From NCBI GenBank assembly GCA_965153355.1, contig OZ231128.1:45694001-45758000 (forward strand): a stretch of DNA of 64,000 nucleotides. The letters run 5' to 3'. This document shows positions 50,702 through 64,000 of the stretch, piece after piece (position 1 is the first letter of the stretch; each line of letters opens with the position of its first letter). The stretch is from Flaccisagitta enflata (Eukaryota > Chaetognatha > Sagittoidea > Aphragmophora). A model generated the notes under the pieces. It did no database searches, was not told the DNA's origin, and saw only the letters and a list, made by a program, of their open reading frames with translations. Both the position numbers and the translations under genes were made by a program.

Positions 50702-52178
50702 AGTCGCAAAAGCGTTAGATGGTCAGCGGTACCTGTTGTCCCTGTGTGAGTGTATGTGGTTGTGTGGTGGTTAGAGGGGCAGTGGCCCCGAAGGGGCCGA
50801 TGACCTGTGCTGTTTCTATTGTTTTTGGTCTTGAGGCTGGAGGTTGGGATTTGGTCTTTAAGGCTGGGATTTGGCCTTCAGGGCTTTGATTTGGGCCTCG
50901 AGCCAGGGGTTTGAGCCTGGAGGCTTTGGACTTGTCCTTTGAGGCCTGGGATATGGGCCTCAAGGCTGGGATTTGAGCCCTGAGGCTGGGATTTGAGTCT
51001 CCAGGCTGAGATTTGGGCCACCAAGCTAGGATATGGGCCTCGGGGCTGGAATTTGGTCTTTCAGGTTAGGATTTAGGCCTTGAGGCTGGAATTAGGTCTT
51101 CAAGGCAAAGTGGGATCTAAGCCTAGATGTAGGGTTTGGGGAGGGACGAAGAAGAAGGAGGAGAAGGAGAAAATTGTGAAAGCATAGGTCATCGGCCCCT
51201 TCGGGGCCGCTGCCCAAAAAGCTAGTTAGAGAATGGTCTGATTTAAGGTCTGAGAGGATTGATTTGAGGCTTTAGAGAGCTGCTATGAAGCATGAGAGGA
51301 AGATCTGCAAAACAGTAGTGTTTCATTATTCTATACCCAAAATATCATTCTCCTGGCTGCATTTGTTTACCCTTCATGTTTGCTCCCATCATTTCCACTC
51401 TTAATGCAATCTAATGCACCCAAAAGAGACTAAGTCCTAAGAACATAGGGGTTGATATGTGGCTTCATGGGGCAAATGGGGTGGGGGTGTAACCAGCGGG
51501 CGACAGATGGACAAATGAAGGAACAATTAACCATAACACCATAAATTGCTCAGTGCTTCACAGAACTTCGTCCTCTTCGGGACCGCTGTCAAAAAAGAGT
51601 AGTAGATTGGCGAGGAGCTTTTAAATGGATTAGACATTGGCTTTGGGCCTCAACACCGACGACTGAAACATGATTCAATAATGTTCTTTGCTATGCGGAC
51701 TATGGACTGGCGAGCGAGAATGAAATTGCTTGGAGAAACGTGCCTTCGAAACCGCCGAGCATGACTTATTAATCTTGCACATGATGGCCACCAAAAAAGT
51801 GGGAACGAATGTGACTGTAAAAAAAGTCCCTTCGTAGAAAATGGGGGGGGGGGGGTTGCTAGGCCACGTGATTGCATCTATGAAAATTTGATCTCCAGTA
51901 GTATTCTCTTGCGCGTGCGCATGTGTGTGTGGGGGGGGGGGGGGAGGCAACATGGGGCTCAAATCCCAGCCTCGCAGCCTAGAGGCTCAAATTTCAGTCT
52001 CAAGACCCAGATCACAGCCGCCAAGCTTTAGCTTTTATTCCTGCCTTGATCAAGCTTGAGGTTGACATCCCACTGGCCATTGGCCTAATCGGGGCCACTC
52101 CTTGTCTTTCTAATACGTCCCTACTTACACTAATTGAGAGGCGACAGGTACCAATGACTATCCGGCGCTTTTGCGACC
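50702..52178. mobile_element. 1.5-kb inverted-repeat element with internal minisatellite
   Basis: The left end GTCGCAAAAGCG..GATGGTCAG..GGTACCTGT and the inverted right end GTCGCAAAAGCG..GATAGTCAT..GGTACCTGTC pair over about 38 bases. Inside, the palindrome GGCCCCGAAGGGGCC beside GATGACCT occurs at about 50782 and inverted at about 51194. These flank a GC-rich minisatellite of about 23-bp units (GGCTGGGATTTGGGCCT) at about 50825-51110. No transposase frame. The target duplication is unclear. Confidence 0.65.
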
Positions 52179-52289
52179 ATTGAAATTACAAGTACGATGC
52201 AATATGAAAGAGTTGAGTTGATTTTGGTTCTTTCAATGCTGGCTCACTCTCTTTTTGTAAACATAATCTATATGATAATGAGGACAAGG

Positions 52290-55200
52290 CGCTGGTATAT
52301 CGTCCCTGATTTTGGCCATGGTAATTAACAGTACTTTAACGCCGTTAATTAACACTATATAGGTACCAAGAAATTAACTAAGAAAAACATTTCTTTATTT
52401 TTGAGAAAATTACTGAAAATAAGTGCTGAAGGTTGTTGTTAATTATCAGGTACCTATATGCTGTTAATTAACATGCTGTTTTTGATGTTAATTAACACCC
52501 CATTTTAGGCGTTAATTAACAAAAAAAAAATATAGATTATTAACAAATTGTTAAAAATATACCATTTTTTGGTGTTAATTAACGGTTGGAATGTGGTGTT
52601 AATTAACATGAAAAACAGCAGGTTAATAAACACAAAAAAGATATAGATTATTAACAAATTGATTTTGTACCTATACGCTGTTAATCAACATGCTGTTTTT
52701 GATGTTAATTAACACCAAATTTCAACTGTTAATTAACCAAAAAAAAAGATAGATTATTAACAAATTACTAAAAATATTCAATTTTTTTGTGTTAGTTAAT
52801 GGGAGAAATGTGGTGTTAATTAACATCAAAAACAGCGTGTTAATTGACACAGAAAAAATACAGATTATTAACAAATTGATTTTGTACTTACATGTTGTTA
52901 ATTAACATGCTGTTTTTGATTTTAATTAACACCCAATTTCATGCGTTAATTAACACAAAAAAATATAGATTATTAACAAAATATTAAGAATATACAATTT
53001 TTTTGTGTTAATTAACAGGGGAAATGTGGAGTTAATCAACATCAAAAACAACGTGTTAATTAACACAGAAAAAATATAGATTATTAACAAATTGAATTTG
53101 AAGTTATACGCTGTTAATTTATATGTTATTTTTGATGTTAATTAACGCCACATTTCATGAGTTAATTTACACAAAAAAAATATAGATTATTAACAAATTG
53201 TAAAAAATATACCCTTTTTTTGTGTTAATTAACAGTTGAAATGTGGTGTTAATTAAAGAAAAAAACAGCATGTTAATTAACACAGAAAAAATATAGATTA
53301 TTAACAAATTGATTTTGTAGTTATACGCTGATGATTTACATGTTGTTTTTGATGTTAATTAACACCATGTTTCATGCGTTAATTAACACCAGAAAAATAT
53401 AGATTATTAGCAAATTGTAAAAAATATACCATTTTTTGGTGTTAATTAACAGTTGAAATGTGGTGTTAATTAACATAAAAAACAGCGTGTTAATTAACAC
53501 AGAAAAAATATAGATTATTAACAAATTGATTTTGTACCTAAACGCTGTTAATTAACATGCTGTTTTTGATGTTAACTAACACCACATTTCACCTGTTAAT
53601 TAACACCAAAAAATTTTATATTCTTAATATTTTGTTAATAATCTATATCTTTTTGTGTTAATTAATGCATGAAATTGGGTGTTAATTACCATCAAAAACA
53701 GCATGTTAATTAACACAGAAAAAATGTAGATTATTAACAAATTGATTTTGTACCTACACGCCGTTAATTAACATGCTGTTTTTGATGGTAATTAACACCT
53801 CATTTCATGTGTTGATTAACACAAAAAGATATAGATTATTAACAAAATATCAAGAATATACAATTTTTAGTTAATTAACAGGTGAAATGCGGTGTTAGTT
53901 AACTTTAAAAAACAGCAGTTTAATTAACAGCGTTTAGGTACAAAATCAATTTGTTAATAATCTATATTTTTTCTGTGTTAATTAACACACTGTTTTTTAT
54001 GTTAATTAACACCACATTTCAACTGTTGATTAACATCAAAAAATGGTATATTTTTAACAATTTGTTAATAACACTCAAAAAAAAAATTTTGGGTATAATC
54101 ATTATATCAAAAAATTATATCAATCGCGGACGAAATTATATCATATATTAATTATATCGAAATTATATCGAAATTATATTTCATCCGAGACATTGCGTCG
54201 GAAAACAGTGAAATATTTTAATTATATCAGATTATTTATTAATATATTTATTATATTCCCTCTTCCGGCAATATAATAATTACATTATGGAAAAACTTTA
54301 GTAAAACTGCAAACCATTTTTGGCGACAATCTCATTTGCATATTGCAGTCAGTTAGTTTTAGCGTTTTTTAAGCTACCTTATCAATTTAAAAATGCATAT
54401 TTTGTTATTTTTTGACAGTGTTTACATAGTTATTATATACATCAAAAAATGGTTTATTAGTGAAACATTGATTGCTGTTATTATTTTACTGTCTATAACT
54501 TTCTAGAGGAACAAGTCTTTGTCACACAGTAATGACAAGGATATAAAACAAAAATAAAATATTCATAAGTGTTCATGCGATAAAAAAAAAAAAGAGGAAG
54601 TGAAACAGTGTGAGGGGGCAGAGGGGGTAGAGGGAGAAGAGGGGGTAGAGGGGAATAAGAGGAGAAGGTGGTGGAATAGAAGGAGGAGGAGGGAGAAAGA
54701 AAAAACATCAATACTACAATATGCAAATGAGATCAAAATATAATTCTTATAATCTTTAATATAATTGTTATAAGCTGTCATAAAACAGTTATATTGACCA
54801 TATGCCACCACTGCGATATAATTTCGATATAATTTCGATATAATTTCGATATAATATCGATATAATTTCGATATAATATCGATATAATTGTTATGTGGTA
54901 TAATTTCGTCCGCGATTGATATAATTTTTTGCTATAATTATTAGAAAAAAAATTTTTTTTTTGAGTGAATCTATATTTTTTTGGTTTTAATTAACGCATG
55001 AAATGTGGTGTTAATTATCATCAAAAACAACATATAGATTAACAGCGTATTGCTACATAATCAATTTGTTAATAATCTATATTTTTTCTGTGTTAATTAA
55101 CACGCTGTTTTTTATGTTAATTAACACCACATTTCAACTGTTAATTAACACAAAAAAAGGGTATATTTTTTACAATTTGTTAATAATCTATATTTTTTTT

Positions 55201-56170
55201 GTGTTAATTAACTCATGAAATGTGGTGTTAATTAACATCAAAAACAACATGTAAATTAACAGCGTATAGCTACAAAATCAATTTGTTAATAATCTATATT
55301 TTTTCTGTGTTAATTAACACGTTGTTTTTGATGTTGATTAACTCTACATTTCACCTGTTAATCAACTCTAAAAAATTGTATATTCTTAATATTTTGTTAA
55401 TAATCTATATTTTTTGTGTGTTAATTAACGCATGAAATTAGGTGTTAATTACCATCAAAAACAGCATGTTAATTAACAGCGTGTAAGTACAAAATCAATT
55501 TGTTAATAATCTATATTTTTTCTGTGTTAACTAACACACTGTTTTTGATGTTAATTAACACCACATTTCTCCCATTAACTAACACAAAAAAATTCAATAT
55601 TTTCAACAATTTGTTAATAATCTATATTTTTTTGGGTTAATTAACAGTTGAAATGTGGTGTTAATTAACATCAAAAACAGCATGTTGATTAACAGCGTAT
55701 AGGTACAAAATCAATTTGTTAATAATCTATATTTTTTTGTGTTAATTAACTCCCTGTTTTTCATGTTAATTAATACCATATTCCAACCGTTAATTAACAC
55801 CAAAAAATGGTATATTTTTAACAATTTGTTAATAATCTATATTTTTTTTGTGTTAATTAACGCCTAAAATGGGGTGTTCATTAACATCAAAAACAGCATG
55901 TTAATTAACAGCATATAGGTACCTAATAATTAACAACAACCTTCAGCACCTATTTTTAGTAATTTTCTCAAAAATAAAAAAATGTTTTTCTTAGATCATT
56001 TCCTGGTACCTATATAGTGTTAATTAACGACTGTTTTTTAAGTGTTAATTAACAGCAGAAAAACTACCGTTAATTAATGGTACTTTTTTGCCTTTTATTA
56101 ACAATTTTGTTAATTAGAGGCGTTAATGTGCCGTTAATTAACGCAGGGTAAATCGCTCACGATATATCTC
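52290..56170. mobile_element. 3.9-kb palindromic element built of GTTAATTAAC repeats
   Basis: The decamer GTTAATTAAC and close variants recur dozens of times, often 24 bases apart. They are embedded in a ~245-bp unit containing TATAGATTATTAACAAATTG, TGCTGTTTTTGATG and ACCACATTTCA. Units left of centre read in one orientation and those right of centre in the other. Unique blocks match as inverted arms at the ends: AAAATTACTGAAAATAAGTG and ATTATCAGGTACCTATA at about 52410-52460, and their complements at about 55910-55975. The outermost ends share TATATCGT. No coding capacity. Confidence 0.8.
54072..54967. mobile_element. 896-bp palindromic element nested in the GTTAATTAAC element
   Basis: Terminal inverted repeats start CACTCAAAAAAAAAATTTT and continue AAAAAATTATATCAATCGCG then GACGAAATTATA in both arms. 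Subterminal ATTATATCGAA units repeat in tandem. The host unit TTGTTAATAATCTATA is split here with AA on both sides, which suggests a 2-bp target duplication. Non-coding, with a GAGGGGG-rich patch at about 54600-54690. Confidence 0.78.
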
Positions 56171-56874
56171 ACAAGGCGGGATGTTTCATGCGTCGGTTAT
56201 GAAATGGCAGTCGAAGCAAAAAAAAAAAAAAGAAAAAAAAAAGCGGAACAAGGCTATACCTTAGAATTAAACGCGTTTCCGGCTGCTAGGAACAAGCAAG
56301 GTCTTTTTCAAGTATAGTTAGAAGTGATCTAAAAGACTTTCATCAGTGGAAAATACTCAATAAAGTGAGCCACAATTTCTTATTTAAGAGACTCAAAAGT
56401 GTTAGGCGGTACTCAAGGCTCCTTGTTAGGGTTAAAGGGCAGAGGATCCACAAAGCTTTGGGCTCAAGGCTAGAATTTTGGCCTCAATGACGGGATTTGA
56501 ACTTTAAGGCTGAGATTGGGCATCAGAGCCGGGATATCGACAGATGTGTGGAATTTCAAAGTTCTGTGGGCAGGAGTACGAATGAAATTACGAAAAGAGC
56601 GAGCTTTTGGAACAATCTTTTCAAATTGCACTTCTTCACAATCACAAAAACATCACAAAAACAAAATCAAAAATGGAAAAAACTCTGAAACATAAACAAA
56701 AAAGAGGAGAGAAACGCCGAGTGCAGAGATGAAATTTGCAGATTGGTTTTGGGCGCCAAAAATAATATTTTTGATGGAAACTTTTTCATCATTTTTTCTT
56801 GCGCAAAATTTCATTACGTTATAATGGTCTCTGTTTGTCTGCCTTTCTTTTTGTGTGTTGGTTGATATTCCTGT

Positions 56875-56920
<46 letters not shown>

Positions 56921-57082
56921 GTTTGTTTCTCTACCATAGAATCATTTGTCTGAAGTATTATTGGCTATCTATCCGTTTGTACGATTGTATGGCAGTCTGT
57001 CTGTCTTTTTGTTTCTTTGTTAAAACTTTTTGTTCAAATGAAAGACTTTCCAGTGTCCACCTCCTGTAAAGCTGCTGTAATT

Positions 57083-57119
<37 letters not shown>

Positions 57120-58124
57120 GAGGCGTGATTAAGGTTGATGTCGAAAGATGCTGTCAATCGATCAAAAAGGTTATGTTTTTGTAATCGGTGTTTGACATTC
57201 ACAGAGGGAGCACTGATATTTATGTCAGTAAAATGGTGGGTTTGTCAGTCTTCTCTGCAGTACCTCTTCTTTTATGTCACTGATATTTGTTTTTGTTTTT
57301 TTCCCTGCTATTATCATCACTCATAGGTACTTAAGATGAATAATTACAGTCGTTTTTGTTTTAGTTTTTGTTCGTTTTGTTTTTTTTTAAATTTCTTAAC
57401 TTTTTTTATGTTTTCTTTGTTTTATCTCATTCTGTCGGTCGGTCCATCAGTCCGTCGGTCCGTCAGTATGTCCATTACGCCTTCTTGAAAATCGAAGTTT
57501 TCGGCACTTTTCAGACTCAGCAATGTCTAGTATCAAACCAAACATCCTTTAAGATAAGTCATCTTTCCCTCCATTTATCTCATGTGTCTAACGCCGAAGT
57601 TGATACACGCAAATACGTAGTCCGAACGCATCGTTGCCCGGTCGGGCTGGTTTTCTTTCCTGCTTTGTAAATCATTGTTTTCTTGTATTTCCTTTATTTC
57701 CTTGTCCCTTTGTTTTTTTATTTCTTTGATCCTTTATTTCTTTATTACTTTGTTTCTTTGTTTCCATCAGCATTAACATTAACTCATCCAGGCCAGATCA
57801 ATATGTTTTGTTATTGTTTGCTTTACTCAAAGGTAATATCGTAGATTGTTCCTTCAGGGACCATTTGCTTTTCTATTTATTCGCTGTTGTTACGTTTTCT
57901 GCGCTTGGGGACAACAACAATGGCAATAATGACGATATCAACAGCGACGGCAACGGTGGCAGCATTGAAAACGTATACGCGTATGAGACAACAACTACAA
58001 AAACAAAAACGAAAACGATAACAACAACAACAAGAACGGCTATCCTGAAGATTAAGACCCCAGCAAATGAGGACAGCATACACTAAAACGAAAGACGAGT
58101 TTTAATCCATGGTAGAATAAAAAA
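56171..58124. other. No gene; short microsatellites
   Basis: Contains (GT)n at 56880-56916 and (TC)n at 57092-57118. A GGCTCAAGGCTAGAATTTTG-type minisatellite scrap at about 56460-56530 matches the 50.8-kb one. A GGTCGGTCC..CCGTCGGTCCG family A-like remnant lies near 57435. Frames such as the one at 57808 show no homology. Confidence 0.5.
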
Positions 58125-58313
58125 ATGCAACCCTTACCCTAGCTCTGCCCTAATCCTAGCCCTAGCCCAAACCCTAGCCCTAACCATAAGCCTAGCCCTA
58201 GCCTTAGCCATAACTCTAGCCCCTGCCCTTACACTAGCCCTTACCCTAACCTTAACCCTAGCCCTAACCCTAACCCCAGCCCTTATTACTTACGCTAACC
58301 TTAACCCTAGCAA

Positions 58314-58315
<2 letters not shown>
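58125..58315 (+). repeat. Degenerate telomere-like CCCTAA/CCCTAG tract
   Basis: About 190 bases of CCCTAA, CCCTAG and CCTTAC hexamer-like words, the C-rich strand of TTAGGG with many substitutions. It is interstitial, followed directly by (ACA)n. Confidence 0.85.
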
Positions 58316-58379
<64 letters not shown>

Positions 58380-58394
58380 AAACAACAACAACAC
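58316..58394 (+). repeat. (CAA)n microsatellite
   Basis: About 24 CAA units directly after the telomere-like tract. Confidence 0.96.
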
Positions 58395-58587
58395 AGAGAC
58401 GACGACAACGACAACACAACAAACTACCAACGATAGCGACAACAACAACGACAACGACAATAATCAGTTGGCATCTACAGGTCGTTTTCCGGCTTGAATG
58501 CGAACTTTATTCCGACGCGACGAATGTTTGGTGTGAGTTTGTATTTTCCATACTTCATAGTGTCAATGGGCTGTACTTGAATGAATG

Positions 58588-60715
<2,128 letters not shown>

Positions 60716-60718
60716 GCG

Positions 60719-61180
60719 AGCTGGTATATCGTCCCTGATTTTTGCCATGGTAATTAATAGTACTTTAACGCCGTTAATTAACACTATATAGGTACCATGA
60801 AATTAACTAAGAAAAATATTTTTTTATTTTTAAGAAATTCACTGAAAATAAGTGCTAAAGGTTGTTGTTAATTATCAGGTACCTATATGCTGTTAATTAA
60901 CATGCTATTTTTGATGTTAATTAACACCCCATTTTATGTGTTAATTTACACAAAAAAAAATATAGATTATTAACAAATTGTTAAAAGTATACAATTCTTT
61001 TGTGTTAATTAACAGGTGAAATGTGGTGTTAATTAACATAAAAAACAGTTTGTTAATTAACACAGAAAAAATATAGATTATTAACAATTTGATCAGGTAC
61101 CTACATGCTGTTAATCAACATGCTGTTTTTGATAATAATTAACACCATATTTCATGTGTTAATTAACATGTGAAAAATAT
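60719..61180 (+). mobile_element. Truncated copy of the GTTAATTAAC element
   Basis: Starts GCTGGTATATCGTCCCTGAT exactly like the left end at 52290 and follows it closely through the ACTATATAGGTACCA and ATCAGGTACCTATATGC blocks for about 460 bases. It then decays. The GA array ends within about ten bases of its start. Confidence 0.82.
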
Positions 61181-61326
61181 AGATTATTTAAAAAATTTTT
61201 ATACATTTTATGAGATTTTTAAAGCTATGTATTAAAGAATATTTCAAATATTGTTCCAGCTAGACTTTTTATACTTGATTTTTGAAATATTTTGATTGAC
61301 TTTTAATTTTATAACCTACGCCAATA

Positions 61327-61474
61327 AAAAAGGCCGGATACACGGCACCCTAGTCACGGAGGGTTGGGCAGGGGCAATGATGCCGAAACATGAATCAAAA
61401 ACGTTACATGACGGACAGACCGACCAACCGACTGACCAACACAGCAAGTTCGAGTAGCGTGTCCGCGACTAAAA
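61327..61474 (+). mobile_element. Family A dispersed repeat, first of two tandem copies
   Basis: AAGGCCGGATACACGGC start, GGTTGGGCAGGGGCAAT, GACCGACCAACCGACTGACC tetramers and TAGCGTGTCCGCGACTAAAA end. Confidence 0.8.
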
Positions 61475-61639
61475 CAAGGCTGGATACACGGCAATCCAGT
61501 CGCGGACGGTTGGGCAGGAGCAGTAATGCAAAGCCACTCCAGATTCAAAATGTACAGACGGACGGACGGACCAACCTACCAACCTACCGACCTACCGACC
61601 AACATGGCAAGGTGTAGAGTCGCGTGTCTGCGACTAAAA
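61475..61639 (+). mobile_element. Family A dispersed repeat, second tandem copy
   Basis: Starts ACAAGGCTGGATACACGGCA where the first copy ends (ACTAAA|ACAAGG) and finishes GTCGCGTGTCTGCGACTAAA. The head-to-tail join with no spacer fixes the element ends. Confidence 0.82.
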
Positions 61640-62048
61640 ATCGGTTGATAACATTTTGGCTTGAAAAAAAAAGAGCCTTCAGCTTTACTTTAAAGACGGT
61701 GCGCTGGGCGTTATGGATTCTTAGACGTATTCCTAGCTCCATCAGACCTTTCCCTAGCTCTATCAGACCTATTCCCAGCTCCATCAATACTATTCCTAGC
61801 TCCATCAGACCTATTCCCAGCTCCATCAGAGCTAACTGTAGTTTGATATTTTTGAGAATGAAATGACAAGTATATCATCAATAATGAACAAATTAGTTTT
61901 CAATTGATTTCAAACATTTTCAACGATTTTTCATTCAACCGTGACCGATGGATGGACAGACATACAGGACCTCTTGTAGAGGTGTATGACGCATCTGGGA
62001 ATCATCCTAGAATTAGCGACCGGTCACGACGCTCAGCCAGTTCATGTA
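61640..62048. other. No gene; short tandem repeat
   Basis: An 18-bp tandem (CTAGCTCCATCAGACCTATT with variants) of about five units lies at 61731-61830. Confidence 0.55.
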
Positions 62049-62458
62049 CTACGCGAATCAAAAAAAAAGCCGCACCCTTTTGTAACTAAGTGGAAGACAC
62101 ATAAAAAATCAATTAAAAATTTTCTTTTCAATTGATTTTAAAGATTTTTGAATTTTCTTTCATTCTAGACCAATCCCAGGTCTGTATCTCAAACCGTTTA
62201 TGAGATAGAGCTTGCCAAAGTGAACCTCTCTTTTGCAAAAATGCTCATTTTTCAATAGGATTGCAAAACTGAAAGTGGCAATGTTTTTACTCTTTTTCAT
62301 GCCATTTCTAAACAAATAAAGCTAGAAATACCAGATTGGAGCCAAATGAAAGATCTTTTTGAGATCTTCAAAATGGTCTAAGATTTTGTTTGATTATTTT
62401 GAAGTTTGATATGATAAATTGCCATTTAAAAGTGCTGATTTTTTTTTGATTCGCGTAG
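62049..62458. mobile_element. 410-bp TA-flanked MITE (copy 2)
   Basis: Inverted ends CTACGCGAATCAAAAAAAA, TA outside at 62047-62048 and 62459-62460. It matches the copy at 39514-39924 end to end, with near-equal length and the same interior words. Confidence 0.87.
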
Positions 62459-63601
62459 TAAAATAATTGTTGAAAAACGCGATTTTTCCGCCCAGAAGAT
62501 AGCTTAGATATGAGATATCGAGTTTTGATTGACAAGCAATGAGCTATCATCAATGCTAAATATGCTAAAGCATGTCAAATAACATCACATATCATCAAGA
62601 TATCATAAAAAACCGGGATAAAAATGGTTAACGTTATCCCAGGAAACTTTCAAAATCACCCTTAACTTTGATGAAACGGGAAGGGATTTCATTATCCTTC
62701 ACTACGCGCGATTCAAAGATATATGAAAGAGTAGACCAAGAAGGGCCTATATCTCAAATTTCATCAAAATCGGTCGATCTGCTCACCTCGTACCATGCGT
62801 GCATTTGTTAAGTTTGTTTCAGTAAAATGGCTGCTTTGCGGTGGTTGATTTTCTTGCGCACAAAAAGGTTAACGCGCTGCAGCCGATAGGGTAAGTTGAA
62901 CAAAAAACTCAATACTTCATAAATTGTTTTCTTTTCCAACAAAATATATGGTGCAGCACATCGTTCGAAAGCCCTTGATATAATGAACATGATTATGTGT
63001 ATGTTTATGGTCGAATCTGAAAAATTAAAAATTTCTTGATGTTAAGCTTGCATTGCCGGATCTGCATAGGAATTCCCAAAAAGTATAACACCCTCGTAAA
63101 CACAAGGACATAGTGGTAACACCATCAAGAAATTATCTTGATGCCTCTTATTTAGTATAAATGTACTATGATTCCAAAATCATAGAAAAGAAAAAAATCC
63201 CTCCTTCGATTATATTACAAATTTAAAGGTCCCTTACATTCAAACTACGGAAAAGTGACTCTATAGCCCATTTCTTGTCAATCCATTGGTCAGTTGGTTC
63301 ATTCATTTGCCTGTCCGTCTGCCCATATATTTATGCAACTGCGTTTCTGGGCTGTTTTTGGCTCAAATGAGATCATAAACTGAGCGTTTCTATTGTCCAC
63401 AAGAATCTCGAGTGATTCCGTGAAGTGCATTTTCAGCGTAAACACATATCTATGAATTTCAACTGTTCCTACAAGGAAGTATGAATTTCAACTGTTCCTA
63501 CAAGGAAGTGAGCAAAGTGAGTGAGATAGCTTGTGAATGGATCATGGAGTGAGCAAGTGAAGCGAGCGTAGCAAAGCGGAGCGCTACAGAGCATAAAACC
63601 C
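62459..63601. other. No gene seen
   Basis: AT-rich unassigned sequence. A direct duplication of TATGAATTTCAACTGTTCCT lies at about 63451-63498. Confidence 0.5.
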
Positions 63602-63702
63602 CATAAACGGCAAAAAATAAAGTCTGACGGACTGACGGATCGACGGACCGACTGACTGATGGGGTGATGGGGTGTAGAGTCATGTAGCACGTGACTACAA
63701 AA
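63602..63702 (+). mobile_element. Family A dispersed repeat, 3' part
   Basis: CTGACGGACTGACGGATCG tetramers and a diverged hairpin GTCATGTAGCACGTGACTAC. The stem substitutions are compensatory (GTCAtGT with ACgTGAC), keeping the pairing. Confidence 0.7.
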
Positions 63703-63730
63703 TGTAAAAAACGCAATGACGACTTTGTTG

Positions 63731-63787
<57 letters not shown>

Positions 63788-63816
63788 GACAACAACAACA
63801 TCAACAACAACAACAA
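63731..63816 (+). repeat. (CAA)n microsatellite
   Basis: About 20 CAA units then imperfect copies with ATC. Confidence 0.95.
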
Positions 63817-64000
63817 CGGGAAAAGGAACAGTTATAACGTTTCGTCGAGGACAATCACAGAAGAGTTTTGGTTATGTAGTTTGAAAAAATTCAGCCAATG
63901 ATTTGCGTTCTCCTTCTTGTTGTCTTTATCGTTTAGATCACCAGACTTACCTTAAGAAAAAAAATAGAAATATTAGCAAATAATTTAATAGTGACAAGCA

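Noticed and set aside
63940-63960. Splice-donor consensus CTTAAGGTAAGT on the minus strand at the right edge
   Set aside because: No coding frame is visible before the window ends; it cannot be supported.

Overview
The window is animal (metazoan) nuclear DNA. Its coding exons carry GT-AG introns with matching phases, and there is no bacterial-style gene packing. It is dominated by microsatellites, satellite DNA and short inverted-repeat transposons. I cannot name the species; an invertebrate is likely. The long low-complexity open frames (poly-Ile, poly-Leu/Ser, Arg-Glu and similar) are simple-sequence artefacts and are not annotated as genes.

Left part (1-14.3 kb): a satellite of about 87-bp monomers (1-2770) runs into a 1-kb compound TG/CT microsatellite. 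Next comes a minus-strand gene for which I could build seven phase-compatible coding exons (14299 down to 4082). It encodes an AEBP2/Jing-type PRC2 cofactor: a long Ser-rich and acidic N-terminus, three C2H2 zinc fingers with AEBP2 spacing, a Lys/Arg-rich motif and the start of the C-terminal domain. The last exons lie left of the window. Its introns hold two TA-flanked palindromic MITEs, one copy of a dispersed hairpin-ended repeat, and a 2.4-kb CAT-trinucleotide array. A CAA repeat in the last visible exon is coding, but the frames on its two sides do not match.

Middle (14.3-34 kb): no convincing protein gene. It holds a non-autonomous hAT-like element with an 8-bp target duplication, several palindromic MITEs, many copies of one dispersed repeat (called family A here), and GA tracts.

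Gene at 34.0-39.0 kb, plus strand: a GC-rich gene encoding a large protein with two RNase D/DnaQ-like exonuclease modules. The first keeps most catalytic residues and the second is degenerate. An Ala-rich heptad array and a helical region separate them, and a coiled-coil tail lies in a shifted frame. A small upstream exon with a strong Kozak context splices in frame to it.

Right part (39-64 kb): again almost entirely repeats. These include a 75-bp x 6 tandem array inside a family A copy, a 1.5-kb inverted-repeat element containing a minisatellite, a 3.9-kb element built from dozens of GTTAATTAAC palindromes with another 0.9-kb palindromic element nested in its centre, a degenerate telomere-like tract, and long GA, AAAG, CAA and CA microsatellites.
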